A stretch of 64,000 bases of DNA from Bacillus sp. FJAT-42376 (GTDB lineage Bacteria; Bacillota; Bacilli; Bacillales; Bacillaceae). Numbering within the stretch: position 1 is the stretch's first letter; every line of letters starts with the position of its first letter. Below, one piece after another: positions 45,789-54,114 of this stretch. Location: assembly GCF_003816055.1 (NCBI RefSeq), contig NZ_CP033906.1:1302001-1366000 (forward strand). The letters are read 5' to 3'. The position numbers and the translations under genes were made by a program. The notes under the pieces were generated by a model, which did no database searches, was not told where the DNA came from, and worked only from the letters and a program-made list of their open reading frames with translations.

Positions 45789-46043
45789 ATGAAGATTAAA
45801 AGAGGTTCCACATCTGTGAGAATCTCCATTTTTCTGATTCCGGGTGTGCTTAACATTTTCATGCCGCATGTTGGATGGTTTTATTTGATGGGAATCGTGC
45901 TCTATGGACATGTGGTTTACTTGAATAGAGATTCGAAAGCAATCGTGATGAGACAGCTGATGGAGTTTGTCCTGTTTATAGCGCTCGTTTATATTGTTAG
46001 TATGCTGTTTGCTGTGAATCATTGGTTAACGTTCAGCCAATGA
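45789..46043 (+). CDS. Small membrane protein
   Basis: 84 aa with two or three helices (ISIFLIPGVLNIFMPHVGWF, MEFVLFIALVYIVSMLFAV). No family recognised. The start is uncertain: ATG 45789 after GGAAGA, or the GTG 12 nt upstream. The last codons lie inside a 12-bp inverted repeat. Confidence 0.6.
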   Translation: MKIKRGSTSVRISIFLIPGVLNIFMPHVGWFYLMGIVLYGHVVYLNRDSKAIVMRQLMEFVLFIALVYIVSMLFAVNHWLTFSQ

Positions 46044-46048
46044 TTCAC
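46013..46048. repeat. Perfect 12-bp inverted repeat over the stop codon
   Basis: GTGAATCATTGG and CCAATGATTCAC form arms around TAACGTTCA; there is no T-run, so it is not a clear terminator. Confidence 0.7.
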
Positions 46049-46100
46049 GGTAATAAGAAGAGAATTGAAGCTTGATCAATGGTGTTGTCCATATCACAAT

Positions 46101-46517
46101 TTAAGAAGGGTATCTTACCTTTTCTATAGGAGCCACCACTTCAACTTTCATTCGATCGGGGTCTTCGAAAAAAACGGCGTAATGTTCGTTCCCTCCCGCA
46201 AAGGGATGCTTGTCAGGATAAAGGATGGGTATTCCTTTTTCCTTTAATTCATTCGTAATTTCATCCACTTGATGGCGGGAACGTGCGTGGAATGCTAAAT
46301 GATTTAACCCAACCCGGCATCTATGATAGGGAATATCCAAAAATCTTTCTTCTGCCTGAACGAAGACTATATAGGCTTCGTTTCCCTTCCAGCTTCGCCC
46401 TTTCTCCCATTTTTGATAGGGCTCATATCCGAGTTTTTCTAATAGCCAGCCCCAAAATTCGATTGATTTATTTAAATCGGAAACGTAAAGCTCAATATGA
46501 TGAAGTCCCAGCGACAA
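46101..46517 (-). CDS. VOC-superfamily (glyoxalase-like) protein
   Basis: 138 aa single vicinal-oxygen-chelate domain. Metal-ligand-type residues occur in GLHHIELYVSDL, GLNHLAFHARS and KVEVVAP. YAVFFEDPDRMKVEVV is the usual C-terminal strand. Function could be lyase, dioxygenase or antibiotic/fosfomycin-type protection; not determinable. SD is GAGGGGG. Confidence 0.85.
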   Translation of the reverse strand: MSLGLHHIELYVSDLNKSIEFWGWLLEKLGYEPYQKWEKGRSWKGNEAYIVFVQAEERFLDIPYHRCRVGLNHLAFHARSRHQVDEITNELKEKGIPILYPDKHPFAGGNEHYAVFFEDPDRMKVEVVAPIEKVRYPS

Positions 46518-46666
46518 AGGATTTCCCCCTCTAATCTTCTATTCTCATTTTCTATTTTATATAGATGATATCGTCCATTTGTAATGGCCTGTGACTAATT
46601 TCTATCGGCTGCCCATTTTTAGCATGATTAATTGGACAGCCATTTTTCACTAAGGTTCCAAGATCC

Positions 46667-47125
46667 TTATTCAACCGGAATCCAAATCTCCATTTCATAC
46701 TCAGCGTCTGTTTCTTTTCCGAACATACAGGACTCAACCACTTCTATTTCCGGTGCACCTTTTTTTAACTTGTATCCCTCGTCATCAAACGTTTTCCAAA
46801 TCTCTGCGTATGTACCCGGAATTCTGTCTGCAGACCCTTTATGGATAAACACGAGATAATCCTGTTCCGGGAAAGTATGGACGGTCATTCCCTGGACTGC
46901 ATGAAAATCCACTTCGGCCATCTCCAGCCCGCACGTGTAAAAATAATGGTCGCTGCGGGGAGGAAGGCATACCCCGGTAATGCGTTTTGCTCCTTTACTC
47001 TCAATCATTTCCTCTGCTTTTTCCCATAGACCCGGGATCGGATAGACCATCTCCCCATCCCATTTCCCAGCCGCACTAAAGCCTGCCAGGACGAAGGCGC
47101 TCTTTTTTCTCTTTTCGTAGTTCAT
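46667..47125 (-). CDS. GyrI-like / effector-binding-domain protein
   Basis: 152 aa from the ATG at 47125 (AGGAGAG SD). It matches the GyrI-like (AraC-type effector-binding) fold: FVLAGFSAAGKWDGEMVYPI, YFYTCGLEMAEVDFHAVQGM, then IPGTYAEIWKTFDDEGYKL and an EIWIPV end. Probably a standalone small-molecule-binding protein. A longer frame upstream lacks an SD. Confidence 0.82.
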   Translation of the reverse strand: MNYEKRKKSAFVLAGFSAAGKWDGEMVYPIPGLWEKAEEMIESKGAKRITGVCLPPRSDHYFYTCGLEMAEVDFHAVQGMTVHTFPEQDYLVFIHKGSADRIPGTYAEIWKTFDDEGYKLKKGAPEIEVVESCMFGKETDAEYEMEIWIPVE

Positions 47126-47297
47126 TTGAATTCTCTCCTGCTTTAATCGTCTTTTACCTAAATATACCTCAAAAAGGAAGGGGGGTCCTGTCCTATTTTG
47201 CTTGCTTATGACAGATGCAGCAGGATGAATTGAAAATGGATAAAAAAGGGTAAAGGTGAAAAGCAGATTGCTATTGAAAACGGGGAGGGATGCAGAA

Positions 47298-47540
47298 GTG
47301 TTGCGCCGGGTCATGATTATTTGTTTCGCTTTGCTTATGGTTATGTATTACTGGTCCCCTGTCAGTAAAACTGGAAAGGTGATTCTTCTTGTCCTGTTAA
47401 TGGCTTTTTGCGGGTTTGCAATTTATGACCGTTTTAAAAATGCCGGCACACAAAAAGAAAAGGATGCAGGAATCATTGTCCTGATCCCCATTTTATTGTT
47501 TTTGACTTGGGTATTGGAACTGATTGTTCAATTACGGTAG
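47298..47540 (+). CDS. Small membrane protein
   Basis: 80 aa from a GTG at 47298 after GGGGAGGG. Two to three hydrophobic helices (VMIICFALLMVMYYWSPV, VILLVLLMAFCGFAIYD, IIVLIPILLFLTWVLELIV). No family assigned. It is followed by a GGCTCTGTTAATG-type repeat fragment at about 47572. Confidence 0.6.
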   Translation: MLRRVMIICFALLMVMYYWSPVSKTGKVILLVLLMAFCGFAIYDRFKNAGTQKEKDAGIIVLIPILLFLTWVLELIVQLR

Positions 47541-47639
47541 AGGGGACCGACCTATGGATTTGTGGTTTCGCTTAGGCTCTGTTAATGATTATGGTTGATT
47601 TTAACATTTGAAGGGACTGCCGCGGCCCCTTCAAAACTA

Positions 47640-48089
47640 TTATATTGGGTATTTCTCTAAGGAAATCGTCAAATGTATTAACTCATCAATTTCCTTACTT
47701 GACCACTGTTTTCTGTTGATTCCCCTGATTATCTTTTTAGAGGCGGAAAGCAAAGAGTCTCTTAATTGTTGAATGCCAAACACACCTGAAAAATCAACTT
47801 TTTGTAAGCCGTCCTCACAAAACAAAATTTCAACTTGGCTTTCGTTAATCTTTTTGGCAAAGACAGTAGGTGTACCGTCCATAAAATCAAACTCATAGGT
47901 TCTTCCGACTTCAGATACCATAATCCCTTTGTAAGATTTAATCCACCAAGACAAGATTATCACTACAAAATCCGACCAATCATGTTCTGGAAAGTACCTA
48001 TAATAATCAATCATAAAATATATATTTCCAGTGATGTTCGTTCTGTTTTCTAATGTATTTGCATCCACTTCAATTGTAATATCCTGCAA
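47640..48089 (-). CDS. Hypothetical protein
   Basis: 149 aa from TTG 48089 (GGGAG SD). Soluble; segments VIILSWWIKSYKGIMVSEVG, EFDFMDGTPTVFAKKI and the QVEILFCEDGLQKVDFSGVF stretch suggest an immunity-protein-like or similar small alpha/beta fold. No family recognised. Confidence 0.65.
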   Translation of the reverse strand: MQDITIEVDANTLENRTNITGNIYFMIDYYRYFPEHDWSDFVVIILSWWIKSYKGIMVSEVGRTYEFDFMDGTPTVFAKKINESQVEILFCEDGLQKVDFSGVFGIQQLRDSLLSASKKIIRGINRKQWSSKEIDELIHLTISLEKYPI

Positions 48090-48139
48090 AAACCATCCAC
48101 TCCCTTAATTAGCGGAAATATCTTGATAATCTAAGGCTA

Positions 48140-48345
48140 TCATAAGCACATCAGTCGGGAACGAGCAGCTATCAATCACCATTTTGCTTACCGTTGTAGA
48201 TCATTACAGAATCTGATTAAATCCAGGAGTCGGGGTACTTTGTTTCCGCGTTATTCATACGGTCCATTCGCCTTTTAAGCGGCTGTGGCAGTTGAATATG
48301 GTACAGTCCTTTGACTCGGTCCTTCCCATCTGATTTAAAGGAATC
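48140..48345 (-). pseudogene. Second IS1595-family transposase remnant
   Basis: The minus strand encodes FKSDGKDRVKGLYHIQLPQ, then LKRRMDRMNNAETKYPDSWI, then a stop and, in another frame, SKMVIDSC. Aligned to the remnant at 25.7-26.2 kb (FKSDGTERVKGIYHIQYV... KGWMQRFNGVATKYLDHYL), it is the 3' end of the same transposase type, further decayed. Confidence 0.75.
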
Positions 48346-48353
48346 ATTTTAGT

Positions 48354-49211
48354 CTACTTTACTTTTTTTAGAAATTCATGAATTAGCTCACTGATCTCTG
48401 TAGCATGTGTTTCAAGTGCAAAATGTCCAGTATCAAGTAAATGAACATCTGCAGATGGAATGTCGCGCTTATAAGCCTCGGCTCCAGCAGGAAGAAAGGC
48501 AGGATCATTTTTACCCCATACGGCTAAAAGTTTAGGTTGAAACTTACGAAAATAAGCCTGAAAGTCAGGATAACGTTCAACATTTGATCGATAATCAAGA
48601 ATTAAGTCCAGTTGGATTTCTTCAGCTTCTGGGCGAGACATGTAAGCAATGTCCAAGGAATACCCGTCTGGTGAAACCAGACTGGCTTCAGTTCCATGTA
48701 GATACTGAAAATTTTTAATGGTTTCGGGGGTCAAGGAATCTCGGCAGGCTTCACGGTTCTCAGGTGTTGGAGAGTACCAATAATTCTCCCATGGCCCCCA
48801 TGCGTCACTAAATCCCTCCATATAAGCGTTGCCATTCTGACTAATAATGGCTTGAACTCTTTCCGGGTGAGCCACTGCCAAACGATAGCCAACAGGTGCA
48901 CCGTAATCAAACACATAAAGTATATAATGCTTTAGAGCTAATTCTTCAGTAAAACCTTCAACTACTTTAAACAGATTTTCAAATGTGAATGTAAATTGAC
49001 TGCGCTGTGGAGTTATTGTCTGGCCGAACCCAGGAATATCAGGGGCAATGACACGATATTGTTCTGCCAGCTTAGGAATGAGGTCCCGGAACATATGACT
49101 TGAAGATGGGAATCCGTGTAATAATAAAATTACTTGACCGTTCTTAGGACCAGCTTCACGATAGAAAACTTCAACATCCCCGACTTTTTGTTTATGGTAA
49201 CTAATTTTCAA
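48354..49211 (-). CDS. Alpha/beta-hydrolase, haloalkane dehalogenase/epoxide hydrolase type
   Basis: 285 aa. The oxyanion block LLLHGFPSSSHMFRDLIP, a nucleophile elbow with Asp (YVFDYGAPVGYRLA), an acid in WGKNDPAF and His in TGHFALETH. An Asp nucleophile points to dehalogenases/epoxide hydrolases rather than serine esterases. It is divergent from a CGNR regulator, probably its controller. The 3' end abuts the IS remnant. Confidence 0.88.
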   Translation of the reverse strand: MKISYHKQKVGDVEVFYREAGPKNGQVILLLHGFPSSSHMFRDLIPKLAEQYRVIAPDIPGFGQTITPQRSQFTFTFENLFKVVEGFTEELALKHYILYVFDYGAPVGYRLAVAHPERVQAIISQNGNAYMEGFSDAWGPWENYWYSPTPENREACRDSLTPETIKNFQYLHGTEASLVSPDGYSLDIAYMSRPEAEEIQLDLILDYRSNVERYPDFQAYFRKFQPKLLAVWGKNDPAFLPAGAEAYKRDIPSADVHLLDTGHFALETHATEISELIHEFLKKVK

Positions 49212-49374
49212 TTTTTTACATCTCCTTTAAATTTTTATTATCACTTCCAAAAAACCTGATTTAGTATAACCTCTAAAAATAAATTTTAACGGTTACGCAA
49301 CTCTATGTTACTACCCAACACCTAACTTGTAAACGTATTTTTTAAAGGTTATAATTAAATGGAGGTGAAACAGA

Positions 49375-49962
49375 TTGAACAAATCACTATTTTTATTAGG
49401 TGGAACAGCATGGATAAACCTGGTGAATACGCAGTATATCTCCGAAAACCAAAACATTGATATCCTTATCGATCCATCCAAAACTCTTCAATGGCTTGAA
49501 GATAATCGCCTATTACGGAAGTCAGATTTTCTGGCTTTAAAAAATGGAGAAATCCTTAATTCTCTAACAGAGGACCTCAAATCACTTCGTGACCTGAGCA
49601 AAATGATTTTAGGTGATTTAGAAAAACAAGGAAAACTTTCTCTAAATCTCACAGAGCAACTAAAAAGGCTTACCAAACAAATTAAGGTAAGCCTATCTAT
49701 TGATTCAGAGTTTGACAAATTAACATTGGTCTATGAAGGATTAACGACCAGAGAACACGTGCAATATTTTATCATTCAATCAATTATTCAAACACTAAAT
49801 TCAACTCCTGCACATCGGGTTAGGAAATGCGAACACCAGGAATGTCAGCTCTATTTTGTCGATACTTCAAAATCAGGAAAAAGGCGCTGGTGTAGTATGG
49901 AATTATGCGGAAATCGCCAAAAAGCAGCCGAATTTTATGCAAGGAAAAAGAAAAAGCAATAA
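49375..49962 (+). CDS. CGNR zinc-finger transcriptional regulator
   Basis: 195 aa from TTG 49375 (GGAGGTG SD). An N-terminal ABATE-like ligand domain (LFLLGGTAWINLVNTQYI) is followed by a C-terminal zinc finger CEHQECQLYFVDTSKSGKRR, then WCSMELCGNRQKAAEF, carrying the name-giving CGNR. It is a probable regulator of the divergent hydrolase. It is complete, unlike the CGNR gene at 40270. Confidence 0.9.
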   Translation: MNKSLFLLGGTAWINLVNTQYISENQNIDILIDPSKTLQWLEDNRLLRKSDFLALKNGEILNSLTEDLKSLRDLSKMILGDLEKQGKLSLNLTEQLKRLTKQIKVSLSIDSEFDKLTLVYEGLTTREHVQYFIIQSIIQTLNSTPAHRVRKCEHQECQLYFVDTSKSGKRRWCSMELCGNRQKAAEFYARKKKKQ

Positions 49963-50107
49963 GTATTTTAAAAAGACACCCCTTTGGTTAAATAAAACCA
50001 TGGGTAAAGGTTTAAGCCAGTTAACGAATTGGGAAGAAGACACCTCAGAAGATGAGATGCCCGAGTCTCCTAAAAAGGGGATTTGGAGCCGGCTTTTTGG
50101 TAAGTAA
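49937..50107 (+). CDS. Small hypothetical ORF overlapping the CGNR gene
   Basis: 56 aa (MQGKRKSNKYFKKTPLWLNK, then TMGKGLSQLTNWEED and a KKGIWSRLFGK end). It overlaps the CGNR 3' end by 26 nt and ends 3 nt before a terminator. The amphipathic basic tail looks protein-like, but there is no good SD. It may be a real small protein or chance. Confidence 0.4.
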   Translation: MQGKRKSNKYFKKTPLWLNKTMGKGLSQLTNWEEDTSEDEMPESPKKGIWSRLFGK

Positions 50108-50110
50108 CCC

Positions 50111-50137
50111 TTTAGGCGTCTTAAGAAGACGCCTTTT
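50111..50137 (+). terminator. Terminator after the CGNR gene
   Basis: AGGCGTCTT-AAG-AAGACGCCT followed by T-run. Confidence 0.88.
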
Positions 50138-50245
50138 TGTCTCTGGGCCAGCAGCCCGTCATACTGAATATTCATCACTCTCATGTACATATAAATAGGC
50201 TAAAGACTGGATCTTTTATCAGTAAGAGAACGGAGGCGATTTAGA

Positions 50246-51469
50246 ATGAGCAGGAGAAGGGGGCAAGCGGACAATCCGCTCCCGCAAAAGAAGCGCATTA
50301 CGGTTATTGACAGTTTGAGAGGTTTTGCTTTGCTTGGAATCTTTCTTATCAATATTACCTCCATAGCAGCAGCCGGTGGTCCGCCCTCCTTAGACAGTAA
50401 AGCAAATTTCATCGATGAAATGGTGAATCAATTTCTCTTATTATTTGTTGAATCTAAATTTTTCACGCTCTTTTCGTTTTTGTTTGGCGTAGGATTTTCG
50501 ATTCAGCTTTTGAGGGCAAAGGAGCAGGGAATCAATATTGTACCAAGGTTCTCAAGACGGCTCGCCGCCCTTTTTCTGTTTGGTGTCCTGCATATCGCCC
50601 TGTTTTGGGAAGGGGATATCCTTGTTATCTATACTGCAGTGGGCTTTGCTTTGCTGCTTTTCAAAAAATGCAGCGAGAAGACACTGCTTATCTGGATAGC
50701 GGGGCTATTGATCGTTCCCATTTTAATTGTGATAGGATCTGCAGCAGGAATTGAAGTGCTGCGCCACACTTCTGAATACGGGGGGCAACTAAAGGAAGCG
50801 GATCAAGAGCTGATCCGTGCTTTCAGGATGCTGGAGGGCGGGAATGAAGAACCGCTGTCCTATACGGATTCGATCATCGAAAGAATAAACTTGTATATTG
50901 AAGTCCTTCCTTTATTAATCTCACGGTTCTCAACCGTTCTGGCGATGTTTCTGCTAGGATTGTATGCAGGGAAAAAACGAATATTTGTGAAGCTTGAAGA
51001 GTATCTCCCATTATTAAAAGGCTTGAGCAGACAGGGAATGGCGATTGGCCTGCTGCTAAACCTTGCCGTTGTAATCCTGTTCAATACACTGCAGCCAGTG
51101 ACTGCTATTGTCGTCCTCCTGCTTAATCAGACACTTACGGGGCCTATTCTATCGATCAGCTACGCAGCTATCTTTATTTTACTATCCAGAAAAAAGAACT
51201 GGGACTTTCTGTTTCGCTGGCTTAGCTATCCCGGCCGCATGGCGCTGACAAACTATATTCTTCAGTCCGTTCTATGTTCCTTTATTTTCAACGATTACGG
51301 ATTAGGCCTAAGAGGGCAAGTCTCCCTGTCCGGTACGATTTTAATGGCATTGGGAATTTATATGATTTTAATGATTGGAAGCAGATTTTGGCTCAGCACC
51401 TTTAAATTCGGTCCGCTGGAGTGGATTTGGCGCTGCATTACGTATATGAAAATCCAGTCTATTCGATAA
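50246..51469 (+). CDS. DUF418 (YeiB-like) membrane protein
   Basis: 407 aa polytopic protein. N-terminal IDSLRGFALLGIFLINI, FTLFSFLFGVGFSIQLLRA and the C-terminal KFGPLEWIWRCITY are signatures of the DUF418/YeiB family (acyltransferase_3-like membrane proteins). About ten helices. Its substrate is unknown. SD is CGGAGGCG. Confidence 0.92.
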   Translation: MSRRRGQADNPLPQKKRITVIDSLRGFALLGIFLINITSIAAAGGPPSLDSKANFIDEMVNQFLLLFVESKFFTLFSFLFGVGFSIQLLRAKEQGINIVPRFSRRLAALFLFGVLHIALFWEGDILVIYTAVGFALLLFKKCSEKTLLIWIAGLLIVPILIVIGSAAGIEVLRHTSEYGGQLKEADQELIRAFRMLEGGNEEPLSYTDSIIERINLYIEVLPLLISRFSTVLAMFLLGLYAGKKRIFVKLEEYLPLLKGLSRQGMAIGLLLNLAVVILFNTLQPVTAIVVLLLNQTLTGPILSISYAAIFILLSRKKNWDFLFRWLSYPGRMALTNYILQSVLCSFIFNDYGLGLRGQVSLSGTILMALGIYMILMIGSRFWLSTFKFGPLEWIWRCITYMKIQSIR

Positions 51470-51483
51470 TTGTATAGATACTT

Positions 51484-51512
51484 AAAAAAGCCGCAGACAG
51501 AGCGGCTTTTTT
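51484..51512 (+). terminator. Terminator after the DUF418 gene
   Basis: AAAGCCGC pairs with GCGGCTTT; T-run follows. Confidence 0.88.
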
Positions 51513-51605
51513 AGGTGGAGAGCATGTATAAAGAGTTGTTTTCCTCGATTACTGCAGTGATTCTGAACAAACTTTCACTATTATGCGGTTTTTTATGAAA
51601 TTCCA

Positions 51606-51653
51606 TTGACTCCAATACAATTAAAGGGTTATAATTATCTCAACTTCAAGATA
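51606..51653 (+). promoter_or_regulatory. mhqR promoter and MhqR operator
   Basis: TTGACT (51606-51611), an 18-bp spacer and TATAAT (51630-51635), followed at once by TATCTCAACTTCAAGATA (51636-51653). The last matches the palindromic MhqR box TATCTcgAatTCgAGATA and suggests autorepression. Confidence 0.75.
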
Positions 51654-51702
51654 TTTAAATTCAAAACACTTTACTTAAAACAAAAACCAGGAGGTGACCA
51701 AT

Positions 51703-52131
51703 TTGGATGAAGCGTGCAAAAAAACGCCTTATCTTGCTTTGATGCAAACAGCGAAAGCGGTTCATGAACGGATGCGAAGGGCAGCGGCTTCAGAAAATCT
51801 GAATCACACCGAATTCTCCATCTTGGAAGTCCTGTTTCTGAACGGAAAACAGACGATTCACCAAGTGGGTGAAAGCATCCTGGTATCAAGCGGTTCCATG
51901 ACCTATACGATCGATAAACTTGAAAACAGAGGACTGATTTACCGCAGCGCCTGTCCGGATGACCGCAGGGCTATTCACCTGGATTTAACGGAGCTTGGCA
52001 AAAAGCAAATGGAGATGATCATGCCGAAGCATCAGGCATTAACAAGCTACATGCTCGGTTCCTTGCAGAATGATGAGGCAGCAAAACTCGTTGAGATGCT
52101 CAACAAAGTAAAAGAAAGAGCAGAAGATTAG
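51703..52131 (+). CDS. mhqR: MarR-family repressor, MhqR type
   Basis: 142 aa from TTG 51703 (9 nt after AGGAGG; the in-frame GTG 51694 lies in the SD). MarR winged helix (TIHQVGESILVSSGSMTYTI, then DKLENRGLIYR, DDRRAIHLDLTELG). The MhqR-box operators at its own promoter and before the next gene, plus the downstream dioxygenase/esterase genes, identify it with the methylhydroquinone regulator of B. subtilis. Confidence 0.85.
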   Translation: MDEACKKTPYLALMQTAKAVHERMRRAAASENLNHTEFSILEVLFLNGKQTIHQVGESILVSSGSMTYTIDKLENRGLIYRSACPDDRRAIHLDLTELGKKQMEMIMPKHQALTSYMLGSLQNDEAAKLVEMLNKVKERAED

Positions 52132-52145
52132 TTATTTTTACCCTC

Positions 52146-52165
52146 TTATCTTGAAATCGAGATAA
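52146..52165. promoter_or_regulatory. MhqR operator before the dioxygenase genes
   Basis: TTATCTTGAAATCGAGATAA is a near-perfect palindrome matching the MhqR box, 56 bp before the first dioxygenase start. Confidence 0.75.
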
Positions 52166-52220
52166 AAGGATGTTGCACCATTTTTGTCGAATAAAGAAAT
52201 GATAAGGAGTGAAAAAGAAG

Positions 52221-53153
52221 ATGAAAAAAACAATGGGGATTCACCATATTACAGCGATTGTCGGGCATCCGCAGGAGAATGTTGATTTTTACGCAGGCGT
52301 TTTGGGACTGCGTTTAGTGAAGCAGACGGTAAATTTTGATGATCCTGGTACGTACCATCTCTACTTTGGGAATGATGGCGGAAAACCGGGCAGCATTATC
52401 ACCTTTTTCCCGTGGGCCGGAGCGCGCCAGGGTTCGATTGGCGATGGTCAGGTAGGGGTCACCACTTATTCGGTGCCAACGGGTTCGATGGAGTTTTGGG
52501 AGCAGCGGCTGGAAGCATTCAAAGTTGAATTTACGAAATCGGAACGCTTCGGTGAACAGTATTTGGAGTTTGATGATCCTCATGGCCTTCACTTGGAAAT
52601 TGTAGAACGGGAGGAAGGCGAGACGAATACATGGACCTTTAATGGCGTTACTCCTGAGACGGCAATCAAAGGATTTGGAGGAGCGATTCTGCTTTCCACT
52701 CAGCCGGATCAGACAGCACAGTTGCTGGAGAATGTCATGGGGCTTGAACGCGTCGGAAAAGAAGGTGATTACATCCGTTTCCGTTCCGAAGCCGATCTTG
52801 GAAATATAATCGATGTAAAAGCGACGCCAATCGGCCGCGGACAAATGGGAGTGGGAACCGTGCATCATATCGCATGGCGCGCAGCGGATGATGAGGATCA
52901 ATTGGAGTGGCAGAAATACGTGGGTGAGCACGGATATGGCGTCACACCGGTAAAGGACCGAAACTATTTTAACGCTATTTACTTCAGAGAGCACGGCGAG
53001 ATTTTATTTGAAATCGCAACGGATCCTCCAGGCTTTGCCCATGATGAATCTCATGAGACAATGGGACAGAAATTAATGCTTCCAGCTCAGTATGAAGAGG
53101 CAAGAGACCGGATTGAGCGGGCGCTGATTCCGATTGAAGTAAGAGAATTCTAG
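52221..53153 (+). CDS. Ring-cleaving dioxygenase (two VOC domains), first copy
   Basis: 310 aa with two glyoxalase-like VOC domains (about 5-130 and 150-285). Metal ligands lie in GIHHITAIVG, HHIAWRA and the HGEILFEIATDPPGF segment. It belongs to the MhqA/MhqO group that opens hydroquinone rings. An in-frame GTG at 52209 abuts AAGGAG. It heads the mhq operon downstream of the operator and is closely similar to the next gene. Confidence 0.88.
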   Translation: MKKTMGIHHITAIVGHPQENVDFYAGVLGLRLVKQTVNFDDPGTYHLYFGNDGGKPGSIITFFPWAGARQGSIGDGQVGVTTYSVPTGSMEFWEQRLEAFKVEFTKSERFGEQYLEFDDPHGLHLEIVEREEGETNTWTFNGVTPETAIKGFGGAILLSTQPDQTAQLLENVMGLERVGKEGDYIRFRSEADLGNIIDVKATPIGRGQMGVGTVHHIAWRAADDEDQLEWQKYVGEHGYGVTPVKDRNYFNAIYFREHGEILFEIATDPPGFAHDESHETMGQKLMLPAQYEEARDRIERALIPIEVREF

Positions 53154-53166
53154 GGGGAGAAATACC

Positions 53167-54114
53167 GTGCAAAAGACAGCTGGAATCCATCATATCACAG
53201 CTATGGTAAACGATCCGCAGCGGAACATCGACTTTTATGCCGGCGTCCTGGGCCTGCGGCTCGTCAAAAAAACCATCAACTTCGACCGGCCGGAAGTGTA
53301 CCATCTTTATTTTGGAAATGAATCCGGCCAGCCCGGAACCATTATTACCTTTTTCCCCTGGGCAGACCAATTGAAGGGACGGATCGGGACCGGACAGGTC
53401 GGAGTAACAAGCTATGTGATTCCACCCGGTTCCCGTTCATTCTGGGAGAGCCGCTTGAAAAAATTCGGGGTAAAGTTTTACAAGACCGAACGGTTCGGGG
53501 AAACGTATATCGCCTTTCAGGATCCGGATGGTTTGGAGCTTGAATTGGTGGAACGGCAGGAAGGACCTCTCAATACGTGGGGTGTCAGCGGAATCCGGAC
53601 GGATCGGGCGATTAAAGGATTCAGCGGCGCGACGTTAATTTCAGCCCAGCCGAATAAAACAGCCGATTTGCTTGAACAAGTACTTGGACTCGAATGCGTG
53701 GGACAGGAAGAAAGCTTTCTGAGATTTAAATCCGAGGGAGAGCTCGGCAATACGATTGATGTAAAGCTGTCCCCTTCTGTAAGAGGGTTAATGGGGGCCG
53801 GCACGGTGCACCATATTGCCTGGAGAGCGAAAAATGAAGAGGACCATCTCAAATGGAGAGCCCTTCTTCAGGAGAAAGGGTTCTATCCAACGGACATATT
53901 GGACCGTAACTATTTCAAGGCCCTCTATTTCCATGAAGAAGGCGGCATTCTATTTGAAATTGCGACCGACCCGCCCGGCTTTACAGCAGATGAACCGGCG
54001 GATCAGCTTGGAACAAAGCTCATGCTGCCATCCTGGCTTGAGCCGCAGCGGGAAGAACTGGAAAGAACCCTGCCTCATATAGAGGTACACGTTTTGGAGG
54101 AGGAAATGGAATGA
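53167..54114 (+). CDS. Ring-cleaving dioxygenase (two VOC domains), second copy
   Basis: 315 aa, GTG start after GGGGGAG. Same architecture as the gene upstream (GIHHITAMVNDPQRNIDFYA, FGVKFYKTERFGETYIAFQD, HHIAWRAKNEEDHLKWRALL, GGILFEIATDPPGF). Tandem paralogy suggests division of substrate range. The stop overlaps the start of the esterase (ATGA), so translation is coupled. Confidence 0.88.
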   Translation: MQKTAGIHHITAMVNDPQRNIDFYAGVLGLRLVKKTINFDRPEVYHLYFGNESGQPGTIITFFPWADQLKGRIGTGQVGVTSYVIPPGSRSFWESRLKKFGVKFYKTERFGETYIAFQDPDGLELELVERQEGPLNTWGVSGIRTDRAIKGFSGATLISAQPNKTADLLEQVLGLECVGQEESFLRFKSEGELGNTIDVKLSPSVRGLMGAGTVHHIAWRAKNEEDHLKWRALLQEKGFYPTDILDRNYFKALYFHEEGGILFEIATDPPGFTADEPADQLGTKLMLPSWLEPQREELERTLPHIEVHVLEEEME

